DNA of 64,000 bases, taken from UBA6055 sp965203755 (lineage in GTDB: Bacteria; Chloroflexota; Anaerolineae; Aggregatilineales; Phototrophicaceae). Under the pieces are notes generated by a model that did not search any database, was not told the origin of the DNA, and saw nothing but the letters and a program-made list of their open reading frames with translations. Where the stretch lies: contig OZ241910.1 of NCBI GenBank assembly GCA_965203755.1, forward strand, positions 2,852,001-2,916,000, read 5' to 3'. This document shows, in pieces, positions 8,908-18,218 of the stretch (within the stretch, counting starts at the first letter, position 1; each line of letters opens with the position of its first letter). A program made the translations under genes and the position numbers.

Positions 8908-9966
8908 TTATTGCCCAATCAAGAGAATTTCGCTGGAATGCTTGTTCTTCGACAGCGCATATTGATAATTGCGATAGCGTTCAACTCGAACATCGGTCTT
9001 GAATTGTTTGAAGAGCTTGATTAACTCTGATTCAGATGGAATCCCGTCGCTGCGATACGATACAACCAGAATGCTGTCGGCGTATTTGTCAAAAACCCGC
9101 TCAAAGGCATCATAAATCCTATTTTTATCTGTCCAATCGTTCGGCTCGCGATGCAAGCGCCGATGTTTTGATGCCATATCAATCTGTTCGGGCCAGGCCT
9201 CATAATCTGTCAGTCCTTCCAGAAAATGGTAAAAATCTCGATAATCCACCGCAGTGCCTTTGGCTGAAATATAAGGCGGGTCAAGATAGACCAAATCAAA
9301 ATCGCCTTCAATATCAAACACATCTTGATTGAGCGCTTTGTTGACTTTGCCGCTGTCAAATACAGCCAGGTTGGCTTCGGCGACAAATTGTCGAAACCAC
9401 TCGACAAAGGGTCGGTCCCAACTGACCTTGTTGCCGAATGACCGTTCGACTTCGGCTGTGCGGATATAAAGATTCTTGCGATGGAACAGGTTGTAAGGCC
9501 GCTTGACAATGCAGGATTCCGCCAAAGCGAAGAAAGCCAGTGATTTCTTATACACATCGCCCATCTGATGGATGTTCGTGACCACGCGGTCGAGCCAGCG
9601 ATTTTCATCATCCCGAAAATAGATATCAGCAAATGTATCGGCAATCAGCGTGGGGTAGGAGAGGTCATGCCGCGCCAGTATCCAATTCACTTCGTCATCC
9701 GTCAGCCGCACACCCGAATTTTCGACCAAAGCCCGCCCAATCCAGCAGTTGAAGCGCAGACGGTCGTTGTAGGTCACTTGTTTATGCGCTTGTTTCAGAC
9801 GATAAGCCACAGCGCCCGTGCCGCCAAAAACATCTAAGCAGGTGTCAAATTGCAAGGTCGATATCTTATTCCAAATCCAGTGGGCGAGTTTGGCTTTGCT
9901 GCCTTGATAGCGCGTGCTGGGGAATTTGCCCTTTAGCTGTGGAAACAGGGATAGCTGTTCTGTCAT
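8908..9966 (-). CDS. D12-class N6-adenine DNA methyltransferase
   Basis: A 352-residue alpha-class adenine methylase. Motif X/I is at the N-terminus (STRYQGSKAKLAHWIW, then LDVFGGTGAVAYRLKQ) and the catalytic motif IV is DLVYLDPPYISAKG near residue 230. It appears intact. It is directly followed by an EcoRV-like endonuclease stump, so it was probably the protective partner of a type II system and is now an orphan. If the pairing is original, GATATC is a reasonable guess for the target. A minus-strand TATAAT at 9999-10004 may be its -10 box. Confidence 0.9.
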   Translation of the reverse strand: MTEQLSLFPQLKGKFPSTRYQGSKAKLAHWIWNKISTLQFDTCLDVFGGTGAVAYRLKQAHKQVTYNDRLRFNCWIGRALVENSGVRLTDDEVNWILARHDLSYPTLIADTFADIYFRDDENRWLDRVVTNIHQMGDVYKKSLAFFALAESCIVKRPYNLFHRKNLYIRTAEVERSFGNKVSWDRPFVEWFRQFVAEANLAVFDSGKVNKALNQDVFDIEGDFDLVYLDPPYISAKGTAVDYRDFYHFLEGLTDYEAWPEQIDMASKHRRLHREPNDWTDKNRIYDAFERVFDKYADSILVVSYRSDGIPSESELIKLFKQFKTDVRVERYRNYQYALSKNKHSSEILLIGQ

Positions 9967-10040
9967 TCAATGATCGATTCAATTAAGAAAGCAACACTAT
10001 TATAGCAGAAAAGGCGGCGGCTTTTCGGGACAAAAATCAC

Positions 10041-11234
10041 CTAAAGCGAAGCGGCGCCGCGCTTGAATTTGGGGCGCGCCGCGAAGACCTGCCAGATAAT
10101 CACCATGCCAATCATTAACATCGCGCTCAAGAGCAGCAGGGTAGATTCATAGCCGAAGGTTTGAATCGCCAGCCCGCCCAAAATCGGCCCGGCGACCTTG
10201 CCGAAGTTCTGCATCATGCCAATCAAGCCCATGCCGGCTCCCAGGTTCTCGCGGCGGATATGGTTGGAAACCAGCGCAATCGCCGCCGGGAAGATGAGCG
10301 CCTGCGCCAAGCCCATCATCACCGCCGGCAGCAAAAAGAGCAAACCTTCATTCATGATCTGCACCAGCGGCAGGCTGACTGCCAGAATCAACATACCCAG
10401 ACTAATGGCGGGCAAATAGCCCCATCGGTCGCCCAGCCGCCCCGAAGCCGGCTTGAGCAGAACATGCACAGCTTCATGCAGGCTGAAGTACAAGCCGACC
10501 AGCGCCACGTTCACCCCGGCCTCCAGCGCATAAATCGGCAGGAAGACTTTTAAGGTGTACAGCGCAATAAAAGTGACCGCTTCCAGCGAACCCGTCAGCC
10601 AAATCGCCGGGGTTTGGCCGCCCTCCCGAATGGCGTTTTTGATATGCGCGAGCATCGGCTTGAGCTTGCGCCGCTTTGTCGAACGGGTCTCCGGCAGTTG
10701 CAGCACCGGCGCAAACACCAGACAGCTAATCAAGCCGATGAGCGTAAACACCGTGACGGCATCAAGTGACAGCAGCAGCCAGCCCGCCAGAGCCGGGCCT
10801 ACAATATATCCGCCGCTGCGCGCCATCTCGAACCAGCCGATAGCTTCGGCAACCTGCTTGCCTTGGGATAGCTCGGCGATGTAAGCCAGCGTCACGGGCC
10901 CGTAAATGGCGGTGGCTAATCCATGCGCCAGTCGAATCAGCAGCAGCTGCTCCGGCGTTTTGACCAAGGGATAGAGGAAGGGTGTCAAGGCAAAAAAACA
11001 AGTGCCGACAATCAGCCAAATCCGGCGGCCCCAACGGTCGGACAAAATGCCAAACAAGGGCTTCAGGAAGAGTCCGGTAATCGTCGAAACCGAAACAATC
11101 ACGCCCAGAAAAGCGCCAGAAGCCCCCAAGGCGGCGGCAAAAATCGGCAGGAGCGGCGTCTTGCCCATCTGATAAGCCGACCTCGCCAGGAAGTCTGCCA
11201 GCATGAGATGAAGAAAGCCTTTTGAGCGGCGCAT
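10041..11234 (-). CDS. Major facilitator superfamily transporter
   Basis: An inner-membrane protein of about 397 residues with 12 predicted hydrophobic segments. The signature loop LSDRWGRRIWLIVG lies between segments 2 and 3, and a related GRLGDRWGYLPA loop sits in the second half. It resembles drug or metabolite exporters. The start is uncertain: an in-frame TTG at 11249 lies next to GAGGAG, and the ATG at 11234 is 16 bases from it. It follows the BNR-repeat gene by about 56 bases and may be co-transcribed with it. Substrate unknown. Confidence 0.85.
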   Translation of the reverse strand: MRRSKGFLHLMLADFLARSAYQMGKTPLLPIFAAALGASGAFLGVIVSVSTITGLFLKPLFGILSDRWGRRIWLIVGTCFFALTPFLYPLVKTPEQLLLIRLAHGLATAIYGPVTLAYIAELSQGKQVAEAIGWFEMARSGGYIVGPALAGWLLLSLDAVTVFTLIGLISCLVFAPVLQLPETRSTKRRKLKPMLAHIKNAIREGGQTPAIWLTGSLEAVTFIALYTLKVFLPIYALEAGVNVALVGLYFSLHEAVHVLLKPASGRLGDRWGYLPAISLGMLILAVSLPLVQIMNEGLLFLLPAVMMGLAQALIFPAAIALVSNHIRRENLGAGMGLIGMMQNFGKVAGPILGGLAIQTFGYESTLLLLSAMLMIGMVIIWQVFAARPKFKRGAASL

Positions 11235-11290
11235 ATCCGGTGGAATCAAACTCCTCGATACTGGCGAAAAGATGATGATTGCACGCGGGC

Positions 11291-14200
11291 TTATTCGACT
11301 TTGAGGACGACTTTGCCAAAGCCGGCCTTGCCCAGCATGGTATTAAACTCGGCCAGGCTGCCGTCCACGATGGCGCTGAACCGGCCGACCGCGCCGTCAA
11401 TGTCCCCGGCGATTTCCTCATAAGCGGCAAACTCGTAATCAGTCGGCTTGTAATCGCCCAGCGCAACGTTGAAGGTCAGGTCGGCGAGCTGCGCCGCCAG
11501 ACGGTTGCCATGATTCATATTGTCAGACCAACCAGCGCGCGTGTCGGGTATCATCAATTCCTTTTCGACTTCGAGAACCTGCTGTTCCAGCGCTTTGGCG
11601 GCCGCAGCGATCCCGGCGGCCGATTCAAGTCCGGCGATGCGCTCTTGCCAGCCTTTAAGCTGGGCGCGGACATCGCGCATCTGGTTAATGGCTTTATGAG
11701 TTGCCGAAACTTTGTCGCGGATGGCCATCAGCAACGCAAACTGCTGCTGCAAGTCCTCGTCGCTAGCGGTCACTCCGGCTTCTTTCACAATCTCGAAGCG
11801 CTGTGTCAGCGCCTCGTCGCCAACGGTCAAGCGAAGTTGATAAACCCCCGGCGCGGCATGGGGTCCCTTGATAAAGCCCTGTTGATTGTCATCATGCGGA
11901 ATAACTCGATGTGCATCTGGATAGCGCAAATCCCAAACAAAGCGATTCCAGCCGGCGCGGGATGGGATCCGCAGTTCTTTCGGTTTGTCATCCTTCTTGC
12001 CATCGGCTGCCTTGTCTTCTTCATCGGCATGAATGCTCTTGAAGGTTTTTATTTCGGCGCCGTCCTCCGCTTCAATCCTTAGCATGATGGTCTTGGTCGG
12101 CGCTTCGCGCAGGAAATAAGTGATGACCGCGCCATTGGGCGGGTTGGCGCCGCTGTCAAGAAAGGTCAGCTTGCGGCCATGCTCGGGCGTCTCTTCCAGG
12201 GTATAGGCAGCGACCACCCCCAAGGTACTCATATACTGTTTCCCGTCGCCGCTTTCAAACATGCCCTCAAAAACTTTTGGCAGCCGGCGTTCCACCCGGC
12301 GCGGCGCCAAAAGATGCGCCGCCTGCTCGACAATCTCATCGTTGTATTGATGCAGCGCGGTCAAGTCATCCAAAATCCAGAATGAACGCCCATGCGTCGC
12401 CACAACCAAATCGGTATCCTTGACTTTCAGGTCATAAATCGGGCTGATCGGCAGGTTCAGCTGGAAACGCTCCCAACTGTCGCCGGCGTTGAAGGAGACA
12501 TACAAGCCAAATTCAGTGCCCAGATAAAGCAGGCCGGCCCGATTCGGATCTTCGCGGATGGCGCGGCAGAAATGGTCGGCCTCAATGCCGGCGGTGATGG
12601 CCGTCCAGCTTTGACCATAATCGTCGGTGCGGAAGACATAAGGCGCATAATCGTCATTTTTGTAACGCGTTGCCGTCACATAAGCCGTCGCCTTGTCATG
12701 CGGCGAACACTCGATCATGTTGAACATCGTCCACTCGCCCAGGCCGGGCGGCGTAATCTCGTCCCAAGCGCCGCCGCCGTCCTTGCTAATGTGCAGCCGG
12801 CCGTCATCCGACCCGGCCCAAATCACCCCGGCCTCATGCGGCGATTCCGCCAGCGCATACACCGTCGCGTAATGCTCGGCGCCGACAGCATCGCGGTTGA
12901 TAGGCCCGCCGGACGGCTTCAGGGTTTCGGGGTCGGCTTTGGTCAGGTCCGGGCTGATCTCTTGCCAGCTTTGCCCTTCGTCGCAGGTTTTGAGGATTTG
13001 ACTGCCGCCAATGTAAAGCACATTGCTGTCATGCGGCGAAAAGACAATCGGATATGTCCAGGCAAAGCGGTATTTGTCGGCCTCGGCGCCCAAGCCGGTC
13101 GTCGACCGCGGCCAAGTCGCGATCAGGCGAATCTGCTTGGTGCGATGATCATAGCGCTGCAAGCTGTTGCCGCCGCCGGGCGAACTGCCGACCGCGCCGA
13201 CATAAACCAAATCAGGATCATCAGGGTTGACGGCGATATAGCCGCTTTCGCCCGAACCGGCGATGTCACAGTCCAGCCACAAAATCGACGAGTAAGGGCT
13301 GCGGCTGGGCACCCGCACGCTGGAATTGTCCTGCTGCGTGCCATAAACATAGTATGGCTCGCGGCTGTCCGTATCCAGATGATAAAACTGCGCCGTCGGC
13401 TGATTGTAAATGCTGGAAAAAGACAGCCCGCCATTCAATGAAACGCAGGCGCCGCCGTCATTGCCATGCACCATAATTTGATTGTTGGTCGGGAAAATCC
13501 AAAGGTCGTGATTGTCGCCGTGCGGTGTGGTGATTTCGCTAAAATGATGCCCGCCGTCGGTCGATTTCCAAAAGTTCAGGTTGTTGACATAAATCGTATT
13601 GGCGTCCTGCGGGTCGGCGGTCAGGTGCATATAATACCAAGCGCGGGAGATGAGCCGTTGGTCTTTCGAACTGGCTGTCCAGCTTTCGCCATAATCATCA
13701 CTGCGATAAAGCCCGCCGTCGGGCTGATTTTCGATGATCGCCCAAACCCGTCCCGGCTGCGCTGGCGAGGCGGCAATCCCTATTTTGCCCAGCAGGCCTT
13801 TGGGCAGGCCTTTGTTGCGGCTGATATTTTCCCAGCTGTCGCCGCCGTCCATTGAGCGCCAAATCCCGCTGTCGTCGCCGCCCGAAGAAATCTGCCAGAA
13901 ATTGCGATAGGCTTCCCAGAATGTGGCGTAGATGATGCGCGGATTGTTCTTGTCGATGCTGATATCGATGGCGCCGGCTTTGTCGCTGACATGCAGGATA
14001 TTTTCCCAGCTTGCGCCGCCGTCTTTGGAACGATAGACGCCGCGTTCGGCATTGCGGCCAAAGGCATGGCCCAAGGCGGCCACATAAACCGAGTCGGGAT
14101 TGTTCGGATGCGTGCGAATCTTGGCGATTTGGCGGGTGTCCTTGAGGCCGATGTGTTTCCAGCTGCGCCCGGCATCGGTCGATTTGTAGACCCCGTCGCC

Positions 14201-14488
14201 GATGGAAACATCAATGCGAATGGTCGATTCGCCGGTGCCGGCATAGATGACATTGGGGTCGGCCGGCGCCACTTCCAGCGCGCCAACCGATGATGCCGTG
14301 AAATAGCCGTCGCTGATGTTTTCCCAGTATTGCCCGGCATCGGTCGTCTTCCAGACGCCGCCGCAGACGGCGCCAAAATAAAAGGTATTGGAATCGCGCC
14401 GGTCGCCGGCGACCGCCACCACGCGCCCGCCGCGAAAGGGTCCGATGCAGCGAAATTCAAGCAGGCCATCAAACTTTTTATCTGTCAT
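11291..14488 (-). CDS. Large BNR/Asp-box beta-propeller protein (VPS10/sortilin-like, glycosidase-like)
   Basis: A 1065-residue protein built mostly of BNR/Asp-box beta-propeller repeats. Many blades carry the S-x-D-x-G-x-x-W pattern, for example KTTDAGQYWENIS, KSTDAGRSWKHIG, RSKDGGASWENIL and RTDDYGQSWTAIT, over residues ~40-690. The last ~300 residues form a different region with FVWDLRYPDAHR and a helical tail. No signal peptide is visible, which is unusual because many relatives are exported. The ATG at 14488 is chosen over a GTG at 14503. Function is unknown; annotated relatives are called glycosyl hydrolases or sortilin-like, without proven activity. Confidence 0.85.
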   Translation of the reverse strand: MTDKKFDGLLEFRCIGPFRGGRVVAVAGDRRDSNTFYFGAVCGGVWKTTDAGQYWENISDGYFTASSVGALEVAPADPNVIYAGTGESTIRIDVSIGDGVYKSTDAGRSWKHIGLKDTRQIAKIRTHPNNPDSVYVAALGHAFGRNAERGVYRSKDGGASWENILHVSDKAGAIDISIDKNNPRIIYATFWEAYRNFWQISSGGDDSGIWRSMDGGDSWENISRNKGLPKGLLGKIGIAASPAQPGRVWAIIENQPDGGLYRSDDYGESWTASSKDQRLISRAWYYMHLTADPQDANTIYVNNLNFWKSTDGGHHFSEITTPHGDNHDLWIFPTNNQIMVHGNDGGACVSLNGGLSFSSIYNQPTAQFYHLDTDSREPYYVYGTQQDNSSVRVPSRSPYSSILWLDCDIAGSGESGYIAVNPDDPDLVYVGAVGSSPGGGNSLQRYDHRTKQIRLIATWPRSTTGLGAEADKYRFAWTYPIVFSPHDSNVLYIGGSQILKTCDEGQSWQEISPDLTKADPETLKPSGGPINRDAVGAEHYATVYALAESPHEAGVIWAGSDDGRLHISKDGGGAWDEITPPGLGEWTMFNMIECSPHDKATAYVTATRYKNDDYAPYVFRTDDYGQSWTAITAGIEADHFCRAIREDPNRAGLLYLGTEFGLYVSFNAGDSWERFQLNLPISPIYDLKVKDTDLVVATHGRSFWILDDLTALHQYNDEIVEQAAHLLAPRRVERRLPKVFEGMFESGDGKQYMSTLGVVAAYTLEETPEHGRKLTFLDSGANPPNGAVITYFLREAPTKTIMLRIEAEDGAEIKTFKSIHADEEDKAADGKKDDKPKELRIPSRAGWNRFVWDLRYPDAHRVIPHDDNQQGFIKGPHAAPGVYQLRLTVGDEALTQRFEIVKEAGVTASDEDLQQQFALLMAIRDKVSATHKAINQMRDVRAQLKGWQERIAGLESAAGIAAAAKALEQQVLEVEKELMIPDTRAGWSDNMNHGNRLAAQLADLTFNVALGDYKPTDYEFAAYEEIAGDIDGAVGRFSAIVDGSLAEFNTMLGKAGFGKVVLKVE

Positions 14489-14666
14489 TGCTTTACCCTT
14501 CACAAAGTTTTGTCAACAGCGAAGGACATTTTAGCAGGAAATGGGGATTTTGACCACAGAAGACACAGAGAACAAAGAGGGCATGTTTCTAATGTTCGTC
14601 ATACGTTAGGTGGTGTAGGATCACTGGAGGAACAAGATTGAAAAACGAAATTAGGAGGTGGTAACG

Positions 14667-14903
14667 ATGACGATGCAGAAGCAACTGTCACCAGATGAGC
14701 TTACTGATCAAATGATCGAATTGTGGCATCAGCGTATAGATGGCAAGATTACTGATTCTCAAATGCGACAAGAAATGCAGACACTACTGGAAGCAAATAC
14801 GGTTAATACAGTAGCGAAGAACCGGCGTGTAATCAATGGTTTTGTGAGGACTGCAAAGGCCACTCGTGATTTCAATAATAGCCTAAAGTCGCTTGGCAAC
14901 TGA
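14667..14903 (+). CDS. Small unknown protein, related to the small ORF at 16671
   Basis: A 78-residue acidic-to-neutral protein behind a strong AGGAGGTGG ribosome site. I do not recognise a family. Its segment DELTDQMIELWHQRID resembles AEMSDQLIEQWGRLAD in the small ORF at 16671-16862 (seven identities in 16). The two flank the methyltransferase-HNH gene. The rest is helical and polar (RRVINGFVRTAKATRDF). It may be a small partner or control protein of the defence-like region, but this rests only on position and the shared motif. Confidence 0.55.
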   Translation: MTMQKQLSPDELTDQMIELWHQRIDGKITDSQMRQEMQTLLEANTVNTVAKNRRVINGFVRTAKATRDFNNSLKSLGN

Positions 14904-14952
14904 CTTGAGAGCCTTTAAGGTAATAGGCTATTTTGCATCTTCACAGTAAAAA

Positions 14953-16398
14953 TCAAACCTTCCCATCCCGCCCGGCAATCAGCGCTTGACACGCGGCACT
15001 GTCAAAATTATAGCGTACCCACTCCGCTTTTTCGCGGGCATGTTCCTGGACCAGCTTCGCCATGCTTTCATCTTTCATCCAGCCGACCGCCTTCTTTTTG
15101 TTTTCGCGCAGCAGACCGGGCAGGGTCAGATTGTCGCGCTTGCGGCGGTTGCAGGGGCCGCAAAGCAGGATGCGATTAAGGATGTGATTTTCGCCGCGGC
15201 CGGCTTTTGGCGTGATGTGGTCAAGCTGCATGAACTCGACTTCCAGCACGCGCCCGCAGCCGGCGCAGATAACGCCATCGCTTGACTGCTGCGCCGATGC
15301 CAGCACCCGCAGCATTTGCTTGTGCGTCAGCTTTTGCCACGGTTCCACCGGGCGCTGGATTTTCAGCTTGAGCGTCGGCGCGGCCATCTCGTTGTCATCA
15401 GTGCGAACCGGCGGCGCGGTTTCGTAATGGACTTTTGGCAGCGTGACGTGATGTTGTTGGTCATCAAAGCGCAAAATGGTATCGCGGGCTAAGCGATTTT
15501 GCACCTGCTCTAATGCGCCGTCCCAAATATCCATGCCGACCCACTGCCGTTTCAGACGTTCGGCGGCGATAGGTGTTGTCGCGCAGCCACAGAAAGGATC
15601 CAGCACAATGTCGCCTTCGTTTGATGATGCCTTGATGATGCGTTCGTACAGGTCGCAGGGTTTTTGGGTGGGGTAGCCTGTTATCTCATTTCTGTAACTT
15701 TTCATTGCATGGATATCCGCCCACCAATCTTCGGGTATTTTGCCATCAGGGTGATTTTTCCTAACATTAAACTGCATCCCATCAGTTGGTTTGTTTTTAT
15801 ATTTTGTCCGCGCAACAGAAGATTCTGCATAAGGGACTCGGACTGCGTCCCTATTAAATTGTGCATCATTACTTTTGACATAAAACAAAATTGTATCGTG
15901 CTTGCGGGGAAACCATCGCTTGGTATTGCTGGGTCCCGTGTAACACCACACAATCTCATTCCTGAAATTTTTCCAGCCGAAAATCGCGTCTATCAAACAT
16001 TTCACATAGGCATGCGCGGTATGGTCGATATGCAAATACAAGCTCCCATCCGGCCGCAAGATGCGGTGCATCTCCATCAGCCGCACGCCCAGCCAGCACA
16101 AAAACGCGCCCATATCATCGCCATAAGCCGCCCGCGCCGCGATAATAACTTCCCAAACCGCCGGCCAATCGTCAATGATGCTGTCGGTCCATTCCTCATG
16201 CACATCGCGTTCCCATGACCAACGATCTTTGAAACGCGCCCCTTTCGCCAAGCTGTCGGGCGTGGCGTGGAAATCACGGTTCTTGTTGAAAGGCGGATCG
16301 GTGGCGATGAGATGCACCGTCTCGCTGTTCATGCCGCGCAGGAACGCCAGGTTGTCGCCATGATAAAGCGTGCGGTTCTTGAAGTTGACTTCGGCCAT
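14953..16398 (-). CDS. Beta-class DNA methyltransferase fused to an HNH nuclease-like domain
   Basis: A 481-residue protein. Residues ~10-300 are a beta-class amino methyltransferase: motif IV is TDPPFNKNRDF near residue 34, and motif I is LDPFCGCATTPIAAE near residue 273. The target-recognition segment lies between them. Residues ~375-420 form an HNH/zinc-finger domain with CAGC, LDHITP, NRILLCGPCNRRK, all ligand residues present. The central part (15661-15960) is only about 42 % GC by hand count, against about 58 % next to it. It may be a self-contained modification-restriction protein, or an HNH reader fused to a methylase. Confidence 0.87.
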   Translation of the reverse strand: MAEVNFKNRTLYHGDNLAFLRGMNSETVHLIATDPPFNKNRDFHATPDSLAKGARFKDRWSWERDVHEEWTDSIIDDWPAVWEVIIAARAAYGDDMGAFLCWLGVRLMEMHRILRPDGSLYLHIDHTAHAYVKCLIDAIFGWKNFRNEIVWCYTGPSNTKRWFPRKHDTILFYVKSNDAQFNRDAVRVPYAESSVARTKYKNKPTDGMQFNVRKNHPDGKIPEDWWADIHAMKSYRNEITGYPTQKPCDLYERIIKASSNEGDIVLDPFCGCATTPIAAERLKRQWVGMDIWDGALEQVQNRLARDTILRFDDQQHHVTLPKVHYETAPPVRTDDNEMAAPTLKLKIQRPVEPWQKLTHKQMLRVLASAQQSSDGVICAGCGRVLEVEFMQLDHITPKAGRGENHILNRILLCGPCNRRKRDNLTLPGLLRENKKKAVGWMKDESMAKLVQEHAREKAEWVRYNFDSAACQALIAGRDGKV

Positions 16399-16502
16399 GC
16401 CCGCGCGTCATTCGCATTCAATCGAACAGTCAAGCATTTCACGGCGCATTGGAATGGGATATACTGGCAACGGGAGACCGCAAGGTTTTCCGTTGATTTC
16501 CG

Positions 16503-16549
16503 GTTTCCTGTGGCAGACTTGGCCGACTAAACCTGCTGCCACAGGAAAC
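16503..16549. repeat. Perfect 14-bp inverted repeat in a non-coding gap
   Basis: GTTTCCTGTGGCAG (16503-16516) is exactly complementary to CTGCCACAGGAAAC (16536-16549) with a 19-base spacer. It sits in the 272-base gap between the methyltransferase-HNH gene and the small ORF at 16671. No T-run follows on either strand, so it is not a classical terminator. It could be a palindromic operator, a REP-like hairpin or a recombination site. I see no other copy elsewhere in the window. Confidence 0.7.
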
Positions 16550-16670
16550 TCCAAAGTCAAGCCATGAAAGGCTTATCGACAAGCGTAACTTATTTTTGTT
16601 TTTCGCGCAAGGAATTGGTGTGGGTTTTTTCGTGATATAATTCAGCGTGCAGTCAGAAAGGGACTCATCA

Positions 16671-16862
16671 ATGGAAAAATCACATCCCACAGCGGAAATG
16701 TCCGACCAACTCATCGAGCAGTGGGGCAGGCTGGCTGATATGGCGCAGAACGCTCGGCAAGCGGGGCTGGCTTCGGCGCAGCCTGTGGATACCGCCGCCC
16801 GCAGCCGCGAAATTTTGAATGCGGAATATGCTGATAACCTCAAGCGCCGCCGCGTCAAATGA
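16671..16862 (+). CDS. Small unknown protein, related to the small ORF at 14667
   Basis: A 63-residue polar protein starting at an ATG behind AAAGGGA. Its AEMSDQLIEQWGRLAD segment resembles DELTDQMIELWHQRID of the small protein at 14667. The C-terminus is basic (NLKRRRVK), which could bind nucleic acid. It lies between the methyltransferase-HNH gene and the ApeA-like gene. No known family is recognised; a link to the neighbouring defence genes is only suggested by position. Confidence 0.5.
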   Translation: MEKSHPTAEMSDQLIEQWGRLADMAQNARQAGLASAQPVDTAARSREILNAEYADNLKRRRVK

Positions 16863-16947
16863 CGATTGTTGCCAAGGAATGGTGGATTGTTTGATCGATG
16901 ATTCGTATAATTAAGTTATTGTTGATGAGCTAACCGCGAGGAATGAC

Positions 16948-18189
16948 ATGGAAAGTTTTGAATGCACGGGATACTTCAGGCTTCCAGATAACCCCTTTGA
17001 AGAGTTTCCTGGAACGCTGAAATTCAATCATCAAGATGGCTCCACACTCACACTCATATCTAAATCTATGTCTATTCAGAATTCCCCCTTCAAACCCGGT
17101 GAAAAATTGCCAATCATCTTGGGCAGAACTGCTCGCGGGCCAGTCACTCTAGTACATAACCCAGTAACGTCATGGTCTAGTCATCATGCCTCACTGACCA
17201 CTTTTACTATCGTCTCCTCTATCATTATAGAGGGATGCCTATTTAATAAGATTGACGAGATTGTCTTTAGCTCTGTTATAGTCAGCTATTCGTATCTCGT
17301 CGATTGGGCGCACAAGCCACTTTTAGAAGAACAGCTTGCTAAGCCATTTGCTCTAGATGATTTTGAACCAACCATTCATCTTGAAAAGGCAAGCCTAAGT
17401 TTTTGGCATTATAGAAATAGCGACTCGCGGTTATATCGAACCACAGTACAACGTGCAGTGAGTATATACATAGAACCGTATAATTGTTTCAGCCTTGATG
17501 AATACTATCTTTATTTCAATTATCACCTTCGCAATTTTTTCACCCTGGCAATCGGAAGGGTTAATCATCCCGTCAAGATTGTTGCAAGGCTAGAAGATAA
17601 TCCGCAGACAATAAGAATCTACTATCAGGTTCGCGATCACTTCGAAAAATCACGAGATATTTTTCCTGACGAAATGTTATTTTCGCTGGATGATGTAAAG
17701 GATGAGCTTGCAACTTGTCTCTCTAATTGGATAGATGAATCAGATGCCTATTCGACGGCTCATATTCAATACTTCAAAACGTGGTATCAGGGATGTTTGG
17801 ATGCAGAGACAATATTCCTATTCCTGGCTCAAGCGCTAGAAGCAATTTATAGAGCGCGGAGCGGTAAAAAAGAGAAGTTTGATAAAGCGTTGGAATATAT
17901 TTGTTGCGAACTCGCGCAGGACCACCCGACATTACTTGAAAAGCTACTCCCCTGTCGTAGAAAATTCGTGAAACAGGTCGTTAAAACGAGACATGGACTT
18001 TCGCACGCGGAACAGAAACCAGCCGCGATATCTTCAAGGCTTGAATTTTGGCAATATAATCGGCGAATGACCATATTGGCGCAGATATGTTTCCTAAGGC
18101 AGATGGGCTTACCCAACGGCAAAATCACACAACTAATATCACGTAACCAGATGTTTCAGTTCATTACGAAAGAATCGAGCAACAGCTAA
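16948..18189 (+). CDS. ApeA-like HEPN-domain anti-phage protein
   Basis: A 413-residue protein with the two-part ApeA layout. The N-terminal ~140 residues match the ApeA N-terminal domain pattern: GYFRLPDNP, then FPGTLKFNHQDGSTLTL, then LGRTARGPVTL. The C-terminal ~120 residues are a HEPN domain with the RNase motif R-X4-H in KTRHGLSHAEQ. ApeA proteins defend against phage, probably by cutting RNA. The gene is AT-rich compared with its neighbours, a sign of transfer. It is just upstream of an aldonate dehydratase and near a methyltransferase-HNH gene. No partner is required for known ApeA systems. Confidence 0.72.
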   Translation: MESFECTGYFRLPDNPFEEFPGTLKFNHQDGSTLTLISKSMSIQNSPFKPGEKLPIILGRTARGPVTLVHNPVTSWSSHHASLTTFTIVSSIIIEGCLFNKIDEIVFSSVIVSYSYLVDWAHKPLLEEQLAKPFALDDFEPTIHLEKASLSFWHYRNSDSRLYRTTVQRAVSIYIEPYNCFSLDEYYLYFNYHLRNFFTLAIGRVNHPVKIVARLEDNPQTIRIYYQVRDHFEKSRDIFPDEMLFSLDDVKDELATCLSNWIDESDAYSTAHIQYFKTWYQGCLDAETIFLFLAQALEAIYRARSGKKEKFDKALEYICCELAQDHPTLLEKLLPCRRKFVKQVVKTRHGLSHAEQKPAAISSRLEFWQYNRRMTILAQICFLRQMGLPNGKITQLISRNQMFQFITKESSNS

Positions 18190-18218
18190 TTTCTGCCCGA
18201 TGTGAAAAGGCAATCCCC

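Noticed and set aside
12392..13441. A 349-codon antisense frame inside the BNR-repeat gene
   Set aside because: Composition is a shadow of the repeat gene; no start signal or family match.
16503..16549. Integron attC-type site
   Set aside because: The stem is perfect and lacks the conserved core sites and unpaired extrahelical bases of attC; no integrase is present.
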